DNA of 64,000 nt from Enterovibrio gelatinilyticus (GTDB lineage Bacteria > Pseudomonadota > Gammaproteobacteria > Enterobacterales > Vibrionaceae): NCBI RefSeq assembly GCF_028683095.1, contig NZ_JAJUBC010000007.1, forward strand, positions 152,405 through 216,404, written 5' to 3'. Below are positions 37,042-45,042 of the stretch, in pieces. The position numbers were made by a program, and so were the translations under genes. The notes below the pieces were generated by a model. It saw nothing but the letters and a program-made list of their open reading frames with translations. It made no database searches and was not told the origin of the DNA. Numbering within the stretch: position 1 is the stretch's first letter; each line of letters starts with the position of its first letter.

Positions 37042-39918
37042 ATGTCACAAACTAACACGCACTATGCGCCAGGAATGCGGATTGTCATTCGTGATGCGGA
37101 ATGGGTTATTCAAAAAGTCGACCACAGTTCAGATGGCGGCCACCTTATTACTTGTGAAGGTATTTCAGAGTTAGTCCGCGGGAAAGAAGGACGCTTTCTT
37201 ACGTCTCTAGAAGGCGAGGTTGAAATCCTTGACCCGAAAAATACCAAGCTCATGGAAGATGAGTCACCGGGCTATAGTGCGTCTAAGCTCTACATCGAAA
37301 GCATGTTGCGCAGCCGTGTTCCGACCGATGAAAAAGTGCACATGGGCCACAAAGCGGCGATGGATCCACTGCCATTCCAATTAGACCCAACAAAAATGGT
37401 TCTGCAGCAACCTCGTCACCGCATTTTAATTGCAGACTCAGTAGGTTTAGGTAAAACGCTGGAAGCCGGTATTCTGGTGTCTGAACTTATCCGTCGAGGT
37501 AAGGGCAAGCGTATCCTGGTTCTGGCAGTGAAATCCATGCTGACCCAGTTTCAGAAAGAGTTTTGGAGCCGTTTCTCCATTCCGTTGACGCGTTTGGATT
37601 CAACTGGCTTGCAGAAGGTGCGTAATCGCATCCCAACCAACCACAACCCATTCCACTACTATGACAAGGCGATCATTTCTATTGATACGCTCAAGCAAGA
37701 CGTGGAATACCGTCACTATCTTGAACAGGCTTATTGGGACATCATCGTTATCGATGAAGCGCACAACGTCGCAGAGCGTGGCTCCCATTCTCAGCGCAGC
37801 AAACTCGCTAAACTGCTTTCCCGCCGAAGTGATAGCTTAGTGATGCTGTCAGCAACACCGCACGACGGTAAGCCAGAGAGCTTCGCCAGCTTAATGAACA
37901 TGCTGGACGCAACGGCAATCGCGAACCCAAGCGAGTACAGCTATGACGACTTCAAAGACAAAAACCTGATCGTTCGTCGTTTCAAGAAAGACGTCAAAGA
38001 TCAGATGAAAGGCGAGTTTCCTGAGCGCAACATTCAGTCAATCTATTCCAAGGCAAGCCTTGAAGAAGAAGAGGTCTATCGTCGTCTTGTCGCAGCATCG
38101 CTTAAAAGTATGGACAGTGGCCGCAAGAGCAGTCGCCTCTTTAAAGTCACACTTGAAAAAGCACTGTTTTCTAGCCCAATGGCTTGCTTATCGACAGTAG
38201 AGAATCGCATTAAAAATCTGGAAAGGAAAAACGACCCAGATTTCTACGACGACATCAGCGAGTTGGAATCTCTCGCTGCGGCATTGAAAAACGTTACCAA
38301 GCAAAGCTTCAGCAAGTACCAGTCTTTGCTGGACACCGTGATAAAAGACCTGAAGTGGAAGAAAACCCAAGGTGATGATCGTCTGGTCATCTTTACTGAA
38401 AGTTTGAAAACACTCGATTTCCTCTATCAAAACCTGAAAGAAGACCTAAAGCTAGGTGAGGCGGCTATTGCTCAACTTCATGGTGGCATGTCAGATACTG
38501 ACATCATGCAAGTGGTCGAAGACTTTGGTAAAGAAAGCTCAAAACTGCGTTTGTTGGTCTGTTCCGATGTGGCGTCGGAAGGTATCAACTTGCATCACCT
38601 CAGCCACAAAATGGTTCACTTCGATGTGCCATGGTCATTGATGGTATTCCAACAGCGTAATGGTCGTATTGATCGTTATGGTCAAACCCATCAACCACAG
38701 ATCCGCTACTTGCTTACCCGAAGTGACAACGAGCGTATCCGCGGTGATATGCGCGTGCTGGAGGTGCTGATTGAAAAAGACGATCAGGCACAGAAGAACA
38801 TCGGCGACAGCTCAGAATTCACCCGCTCTTACTCGCAGGAAGAAGAAGAAGCCCAAGTCGAAAACGTCATGTTTAGCGAAGAAAACGACTTCGATGCAGC
38901 GGCATACCTTGAGAACTTCTATGACTCAAATATCGAGAGCGATGAAGACGATATTTTTGCCGGTTTCTTTGACGAGTCTCCAATCAGTGAAGACCAATCA
39001 GAAGCGAAAGAGATGGTCAGTCTTTTCAGTGACGACCTAGAGTACTGCCAACAGGCATTGAAGTACCTTAAACATCAAGGTCAGAACATCATCTCAGAGA
39101 TCGATAGCACAGGTGTGTTATCGCTGTTTGCGCCTAAAGATTTGCGCCAGCGTTTCAAATTCCTGCCGCCTGAAATTCAGCCCACGGAAGAAAATAAATA
39201 CACCCTACGTTTAAGTAATGATTTGAACGTCATCAACCACGAAATTGTGCGCTGCCGTGGTGAACAAACCGCATGGCCGACAATTCAATATCTATGGCCC
39301 ATCAACCCGGTAGCACAGTGGCTTGGCGACAAAATGATGAGTGCTTTTGGTCGTCATCAAGCGCCTGTACTACGAATGCCAGCACAATTTGATAGCTACG
39401 AAGATCACTTTGTTTTATCTGGCTTGTTCCCAAACCGCAAATCTCACCCAGTGATTAACCCATGGTTAGTGGTGAGTTTTGAAGATGGCGAGTTAAGTGG
39501 CATCGAACGTTTTGAAGATTTCGTTGAAAAGCATCCTTTCCACATTAGTACGCTATCGAACAAAGGCGGAGAACGTGGTCACGAACGCCAAGAGGAATTA
39601 TTGGGTCGTGCCATAGATGCAGCGTTACCGTACTTACAATCCATTCGAGACGATGTTGAACGTGAGCTCGATAAGAAACTGTCCGAGCAAATGGAAAAGC
39701 TAGAGGCGTTGCGAGGTAAGCAAATGCGTCAGCTCGAACTCGACTTTGGTGAGAGTAAACAGGCCGAAACTTTAGTACAAAACCGTAAAGCGCAACGCGA
39801 ACGGGAAATTGACCAAGTGTTCAATGAATACCTGCACTGGATTGAAGACACCATGACAACAGAAAAAACACCATACATTCAGCTGGTGGCAGTAATAACA
39901 GGCGCTGAGGGTTATTAG
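37042..39918 (+). CDS. SNF2-family helicase, DrmD-like
   Basis: A 958-residue SWI2/SNF2 ATPase with its helicase core near the N-terminus. Motif I VGLGKT is at 134-139, DEAH at 238-241, the SATPHDGK motif follows, and the C-terminal core ends in the QRNGRIDRYGQ signature. After about residue 600 there is an acidic stretch and a C-terminal coiled-coil rich in Glu and Arg. It resembles DrmD of DISARM and the helicase of helicase-methylase-ATPase (Hma) loci. The methyltransferase gene starts two bases after its stop, so these two form one unit. A small GCAGGG/CCCTGC hairpin lies in the gap from druE. Confidence 0.88.
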   Translation: MSQTNTHYAPGMRIVIRDAEWVIQKVDHSSDGGHLITCEGISELVRGKEGRFLTSLEGEVEILDPKNTKLMEDESPGYSASKLYIESMLRSRVPTDEKVHMGHKAAMDPLPFQLDPTKMVLQQPRHRILIADSVGLGKTLEAGILVSELIRRGKGKRILVLAVKSMLTQFQKEFWSRFSIPLTRLDSTGLQKVRNRIPTNHNPFHYYDKAIISIDTLKQDVEYRHYLEQAYWDIIVIDEAHNVAERGSHSQRSKLAKLLSRRSDSLVMLSATPHDGKPESFASLMNMLDATAIANPSEYSYDDFKDKNLIVRRFKKDVKDQMKGEFPERNIQSIYSKASLEEEEVYRRLVAASLKSMDSGRKSSRLFKVTLEKALFSSPMACLSTVENRIKNLERKNDPDFYDDISELESLAAALKNVTKQSFSKYQSLLDTVIKDLKWKKTQGDDRLVIFTESLKTLDFLYQNLKEDLKLGEAAIAQLHGGMSDTDIMQVVEDFGKESSKLRLLVCSDVASEGINLHHLSHKMVHFDVPWSLMVFQQRNGRIDRYGQTHQPQIRYLLTRSDNERIRGDMRVLEVLIEKDDQAQKNIGDSSEFTRSYSQEEEEAQVENVMFSEENDFDAAAYLENFYDSNIESDEDDIFAGFFDESPISEDQSEAKEMVSLFSDDLEYCQQALKYLKHQGQNIISEIDSTGVLSLFAPKDLRQRFKFLPPEIQPTEENKYTLRLSNDLNVINHEIVRCRGEQTAWPTIQYLWPINPVAQWLGDKMMSAFGRHQAPVLRMPAQFDSYEDHFVLSGLFPNRKSHPVINPWLVVSFEDGELSGIERFEDFVEKHPFHISTLSNKGGERGHERQEELLGRAIDAALPYLQSIRDDVERELDKKLSEQMEKLEALRGKQMRQLELDFGESKQAETLVQNRKAQREREIDQVFNEYLHWIEDTMTTEKTPYIQLVAVITGAEGY

Positions 39919-39919
39919 T

Positions 39920-42900
39920 ATGGCACTGGTTGGAATTACAAACGAAAACGACTTTTACTCTCACCACTACCTCAGTGAGATCTTTGTTGGCGATATTCGC
40001 GGCGTACTGGAAGGCTGGCAAAACAAAGAACACGAAGCCAGAGAAGCAGAGCGAGCTGATCGTGAAAAAGGCGGCAACCCAGCAAAAGGCTACCGCACGC
40101 CATTTGATGCGCTACGCAGTTATTCCGGTGAGTATTTCCGTGAGCTAAACCAGCACAAAGCAGTAAAGGGTGAAAGCAAACGTCTGGCAAACCAGCGCAG
40201 TCGCTGGACGCCAATCATGCAAGCGCTCGGCTACGTACTGAAGCCTACAAGCGTATTGATTGACGGCGCAGAGCTACCGGTATTATCCGCCTATCAAGAC
40301 ACACAAGGGCAACCATTACTGTGGATTGTGGAAGCACATGACAAATCCGGCGACGATGCTGATCCACTCTCATTGCCGCTGTTGGCAAGCCAGCTAGAAG
40401 CGGTCAACGAAGAAAGCCAAAAGGCACTCAAGCAAAACGCACAGGGCGAACCGCTGACATGGCAAGATTTGGTATCGAAGAAGGTATTCAGCGCGCAAGA
40501 ACCCCCTCGCTGGGTGCTTCTGCTCGGTAACCGTCAGTGCTTGCTGCTTGACCGCACTAAGTGGGCGCAAAACCGCCTGCTGCGTTTTGACATTGAAGAA
40601 ATTCTTAGTCGAAAAGAAGCCGATACGCTAAAAGCCACGGCAGCATTGCTGCACAAAGATTCGATTTGCCCAGAGCAAGGTCAAAACCTGCTGGATAATC
40701 TCGACGAAAGCTCGTACAAACATGCTTTTGCCGTGTCTGAAGATCTCAAATACGCGCTGCGTGAATCAATTGAGCTATTGGGTGATGAAGCGGCCAAGCA
40801 ACTGATTGAAAAGGGCTTCACCTATGAAGGTAAGAGCAATATCGATCCGAATCAGTTGAGCTTGGAATGTTTGCGCTATATGTACCGCATGCTGTTCTTG
40901 TTCTACATTGAAGCCCGCCCAGAGCTGCAATACGCGCCGACAGACTCGGAAACCTATCTGAAAGGCTACAGCCTTGAAGCACTGCGTGAATTGGAAATGG
41001 TGGATCTCACCACCGAAGAATCTCGCAATGGTCACTACATTCATGACAGCTTACAAATGCTATTCCGTCTGGTATCGAACGGCTTCAGTGGCAAGAAAAC
41101 CTCGTCTCGTGACAACAAGAAGGGCGAGCGCGATGAAGATCTGTTTGCGGAAACCAGCCACTCGTCGCTCGTGCATAGCTTCAGCATCCGTAAACTAGAA
41201 AGTCACTTGTTTGATAATGAACGCATGCCGTATTTAGGCCGAGTGATCTTCCGCAACGAAACCCTGCAACGCATTATTGAGTTGATGTCATTAAGCCGTC
41301 CAGGTAAAGGCAAAAGCAAGCGTCGTGGCCGAATTTCTTATGCGCAGCTTGGCATTAACCAGTTAGGTGCGGTGTATGAGGCATTGCTTTCTTACCGTGG
41401 CTTCTTCGCTAAGACTGACTTGTACGAAGTGAAGAAAGAAAACGAAGAAGTCAACGAGCTGGAAACAGGCTACTTTGTGACTGCCGAGCAGCTTGCGGAC
41501 TACAAAGAAGGTGAAAAAGTATTCAACAAAGACGGTTCACTGAAATGCCACCAGCGCGGCAGCTTTATCTACCGCATGGCAGGGCGCGACCGCGAAAAAT
41601 CGGCCTCTTACTATACGCCAGAAGTACTCACACAATCTTTGGTGAAATACGCACTGAAAGAGCTGTACAAAGAGCAGATTGAACCGCTTGAAAGCGCAAG
41701 TGAAAAAGCAGACAAGATCCTCACCTTGAAAGTTTGCGAGCCAGCAATGGGCAGCGCAGCGTTCTTGAACGAAGCGATCAACCAACTTGCTGAAAAGTAC
41801 CTTGAACTGAAACAGCTTGCTGAAGACAAACGCATTCCACAAGAGCAATACACCCGTGAACTGCAACGTGTGAAAATGTTCATTGCCGACAACAACGTCT
41901 ACGGCGTCGATTTAAACCCGATTGCGGTAGAACTGGCCGAAGTGTCACTGTGGTTGAATGCCATTAGTGATGAAGCGTTTGTGCCTTGGTTTGGTTATCA
42001 GCTCTATAACGGTAACTCCCTGATTGGTGCGCGCCGTCAGGTATTCTCAACCGGCGATCTTGCTTACAAAAAAGCCAAAGACCCAAGTTGGCTAAACATA
42101 GAGCCAAAACGTTTAGGTCACAGTGATTCACGTAAAGACCAAGAGGTGTACCACTACCTGCTGCCAGACAACGGCATGGCGGACTACAGCGATAAAGTGG
42201 TGAAATCGCTCAAAGAGAGTGAAATCAAAACCATCACTAATTGGCGCAAAGAGTTCGTCAAATCGTTCACGCCAGATGAAAAAGCCCAAGTGCTGCGCAT
42301 CTCAAGCAAAATCGATGAATTGTGGCAAGAGCATACGGTACAGCGCCGCAAGGAGCGTGACATTGTCACAGATAGCCTAAAAGTGTGGCCAGAGTCTGAA
42401 CACTCAGAGCAGTTAAGCTCAACTCACAGTAAAGATGCACTGCTGAAAAAATCTCAGCATGAAGGCTCTGCCGTTTACCCACGACTAAAAATGGTGATGG
42501 ACTATTGGTGTGCACTTTGGTTCTGGCCAATCGACAACGCTAATGATCTGCCAAGCCGCGCCGAATACCTGGGTGAAATCGAACAGGTGCTGGAAGGCTA
42601 CACAGTGACAGAAACTGTAGTCACCGAGGAAAGTTCAGGCCAAATGGCGATGTTCGCTGAAGGCAGTCAACAAACCCAAGATCTGTTTTCAACCAGCCGT
42701 GGTGGAATAGTCAATAAGGACTTCCTGTATGGTGTGTTCCCACGCTTGCGTAAAGTAGATGAATTAGCAGCGCGCTATAAATTCTTCCATTGGGAGCTTG
42801 AGTTTGCTGACATTTTCACTGACAACGGCGGTTTTGATCTGATCCTCGGTAACCCACCTTGGTTGAAAGTGGAATGGCAAGAAGGTGGCATTATGGGTGA

Positions 42901-44917
42901 CTATGAGCCGCAATTTGTGCTCCGTAAGTTCTCTGCATCCAAGTTGAATACGCTACGTGAAGAAACGCTGTTGCGTATGCCTGCGTTGGAGCAAGCCTAT
43001 TTCTCTGAATATGAAGAAGCGTCAGCTACGCAAAACTTCCTCAATGGTTTGGTCAACTATCCAGAGCTGAAAGGTATTCAGACCAACTTGTTCAAATGTT
43101 TCTTGCCTCAAGCATGGCGAATCGGTGGGCGACGAGCGATGTGTGGTTTTTTACATCCAGAAGGGGTTTATGATGATCCTAAAGGCGGGAAATTAAGATC
43201 GGAAATCTATCCTAGGTTAAAGCTTCATGCGCAGTTCCAAAATCAACACATGCTTTTTCCAATTGGTCATCGTAATAAATATAGCTTGAATATCTTCAAG
43301 TCATGTAAGCAAGATAAGGCCCAGTTTTTAAATATAGCAAATTTATTTTTGCCAAAAACAATTGAACTATCATTTGAGCATGACGGGAATGGCAGTGTTG
43401 GTGGTATTAAAAATGATGACGGTGATTGGGATGAATCTGGCCATAAAGAGCGTATCTTAAGAATTGACGAGAACAGACTAAGTCTATTTGCGTCCCTCTA
43501 CGATTCAGAGGGAACGCCTGCACTTGAAGCACGTCTGCCTGCTTTACATTCATCACAGCTAATTTCAGTACTTGAAAAGTTTGCGGAGCAGCCAAAACGT
43601 TTAAGCAACCTACTCAATAGCTATACATCAACAGTGATGTTTGATGAGACTTATGCTCAGCAAGATAAAACTATAAAAAGGGATACTCAATTCCCTAATG
43701 ATGCATCAGAGTGGGTATTGTCAGGCCCTCATTTCTATGTAGGTGCTCCAATTTACAAAACACCTAGAGCGATCTGCACGGAGAAAGGTCATTATGATAC
43801 GGTTGATTTACAAACTATCCCAGACAACTACCTCCCACGCACCAACTATGTACCAGCGTGTGATGCCGAAGAATATCTGCGCCGAACACCGAAGTTGCCT
43901 TGGATTGATGAGGCTGATTTGGCGGCTTGGCAAGCAAATGGTGCTAATCCAGCAGAGAAGCCTGAGCCTCGTCCGGTGACGGATTATTATCGTTTCGTTA
44001 ATAGGGAGATGTTGAGCCAGTCAGGTGAAAGGACGCTGATATCTATAATAGTTCCCAAGGGGGCTGCCCATATCAATACATGTTTAGGGACGGTATTTAA
44101 ACGGCACGATGACCTGTTGGATTATTTTGGTATGACATTGTCTATTCCAGTTGATTTTCGTGTAAAAAGCACGGGAATGGGGCATGCTAATACAACGTTG
44201 ATCAATCAGCTTCCGGTGCTCTCTGATGACATTTATCGAGTAGCTATTCATTCTCGTGCTTTAGCTTTGGTATCTTTGACAACAGCTTATCAAGAGTTGT
44301 GGGGTGAATGCTTTAAAGCGCAGTTTAAAAATGAAACTTGGGCAAAAAGCGATCCCCGTCTTCCAAGCAGTTTCTTCCAAAACTTAACCCCAAAATGGCA
44401 CCGTGATTGTGCACTACGCACTGATTACGCTCGTCGTCAAGCATTGGTAGAAATTGATGTGCTGGTTGCAATGGCATTGGGTATGACCTTGGAAGAGTTA
44501 AAAACCATCTACCGTGTTCAGTTCCCAGTGATGCGCCAGTACGAGGCCGATACTTGGTACGACCAAACCGGACGTATTGTGTTTACCGCATCAAAAGGTT
44601 TGGTCGGCATAGGTTTAGACCGTAAGTTCAATAAGAAAAACGGTTTTACCACCACGATTGAAAACGGTGTATATGATAATCGTGCCCAAGGTTTGGGCTC
44701 AGAAACCGAACCGCTGACAGACACTAGCGTGCAACTGGGCTGGGAAGATATCCGCGAACTGAAATCCGGCAAGGTTTACAAAACCTATATGGATGACACC
44801 CAACCAGGCGGCCCAGTCGAGCGTACCATCGAATATGTAGCTCCATTCGACAAGTGCGATCGTGAACGCGACTACGATGTGGTGTGGGCCGAGTTTAAGC
44901 GTCGCTTTAAGCAGTAA
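39920..44917 (+). CDS. Giant class I N6-adenine DNA methyltransferase (Eco57I/PglX/DrmMI type)
   Basis: A 1665-residue methyltransferase. An N-terminal 500-residue region of restriction-like or helical character precedes the Rossmann domain. SAM motif I CEPAMGSAAF is near 604-613, YGVDLNPIAVELAEVSLW (motif II) follows, and catalytic motif IV NPPW is at 978-981. The segment after that (about 1060-1470) is the expected target recognition region and is visibly more AT-rich than its surroundings, suggesting allelic exchange. In defence loci such enzymes mark self DNA. It resembles PglX of BREX and DrmMI of DISARM, but no pglZ, brxC or brxL is nearby. It is coupled to the SNF2 gene and closed by a strong terminator. 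Confidence 0.9.
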   Translation: MALVGITNENDFYSHHYLSEIFVGDIRGVLEGWQNKEHEAREAERADREKGGNPAKGYRTPFDALRSYSGEYFRELNQHKAVKGESKRLANQRSRWTPIMQALGYVLKPTSVLIDGAELPVLSAYQDTQGQPLLWIVEAHDKSGDDADPLSLPLLASQLEAVNEESQKALKQNAQGEPLTWQDLVSKKVFSAQEPPRWVLLLGNRQCLLLDRTKWAQNRLLRFDIEEILSRKEADTLKATAALLHKDSICPEQGQNLLDNLDESSYKHAFAVSEDLKYALRESIELLGDEAAKQLIEKGFTYEGKSNIDPNQLSLECLRYMYRMLFLFYIEARPELQYAPTDSETYLKGYSLEALRELEMVDLTTEESRNGHYIHDSLQMLFRLVSNGFSGKKTSSRDNKKGERDEDLFAETSHSSLVHSFSIRKLESHLFDNERMPYLGRVIFRNETLQRIIELMSLSRPGKGKSKRRGRISYAQLGINQLGAVYEALLSYRGFFAKTDLYEVKKENEEVNELETGYFVTAEQLADYKEGEKVFNKDGSLKCHQRGSFIYRMAGRDREKSASYYTPEVLTQSLVKYALKELYKEQIEPLESASEKADKILTLKVCEPAMGSAAFLNEAINQLAEKYLELKQLAEDKRIPQEQYTRELQRVKMFIADNNVYGVDLNPIAVELAEVSLWLNAISDEAFVPWFGYQLYNGNSLIGARRQVFSTGDLAYKKAKDPSWLNIEPKRLGHSDSRKDQEVYHYLLPDNGMADYSDKVVKSLKESEIKTITNWRKEFVKSFTPDEKAQVLRISSKIDELWQEHTVQRRKERDIVTDSLKVWPESEHSEQLSSTHSKDALLKKSQHEGSAVYPRLKMVMDYWCALWFWPIDNANDLPSRAEYLGEIEQVLEGYTVTETVVTEESSGQMAMFAEGSQQTQDLFSTSRGGIVNKDFLYGVFPRLRKVDELAARYKFFHWELEFADIFTDNGGFDLILGNPPWLKVEWQEGGIMGDYEPQFVLRKFSASKLNTLREETLLRMPALEQAYFSEYEEASATQNFLNGLVNYPELKGIQTNLFKCFLPQAWRIGGRRAMCGFLHPEGVYDDPKGGKLRSEIYPRLKLHAQFQNQHMLFPIGHRNKYSLNIFKSCKQDKAQFLNIANLFLPKTIELSFEHDGNGSVGGIKNDDGDWDESGHKERILRIDENRLSLFASLYDSEGTPALEARLPALHSSQLISVLEKFAEQPKRLSNLLNSYTSTVMFDETYAQQDKTIKRDTQFPNDASEWVLSGPHFYVGAPIYKTPRAICTEKGHYDTVDLQTIPDNYLPRTNYVPACDAEEYLRRTPKLPWIDEADLAAWQANGANPAEKPEPRPVTDYYRFVNREMLSQSGERTLISIIVPKGAAHINTCLGTVFKRHDDLLDYFGMTLSIPVDFRVKSTGMGHANTTLINQLPVLSDDIYRVAIHSRALALVSLTTAYQELWGECFKAQFKNETWAKSDPRLPSSFFQNLTPKWHRDCALRTDYARRQALVEIDVLVAMALGMTLEELKTIYRVQFPVMRQYEADTWYDQTGRIVFTASKGLVGIGLDRKFNKKNGFTTTIENGVYDNRAQGLGSETEPLTDTSVQLGWEDIRELKSGKVYKTYMDDTQPGGPVERTIEYVAPFDKCDRERDYDVVWAEFKRRFKQ

Positions 44918-44934
44918 AAATTAATTCTTTGAGG

Positions 44935-44970
44935 CCTTCTCAGTAACATATATCTGAGAAGGTTTTTTTT
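44935..44970 (+). terminator. Strong terminator after the methyltransferase gene
   Basis: A perfect 9-bp stem CCTTCTCAG/CTGAGAAGG, 10-nt loop and eight T residues. It ends the druH-druE-SNF2-methyltransferase transcript and isolates the SF1 gene that follows. Confidence 0.93.
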
Positions 44971-45042
44971 GCTTCCCCTGTTTCTACAGGGCCTGAATTC
45001 GTCGTAAAAGACCAACAGATTGTGAACCCGAGAGGAAAAAGA

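Noticed and set aside
37042..44917. BREX system because of a PglX-like methyltransferase
   Set aside because: No pglZ, brxC, brxL, brxA or brxB genes are present; the SNF2 partner fits DISARM- or Hma-like loci better.
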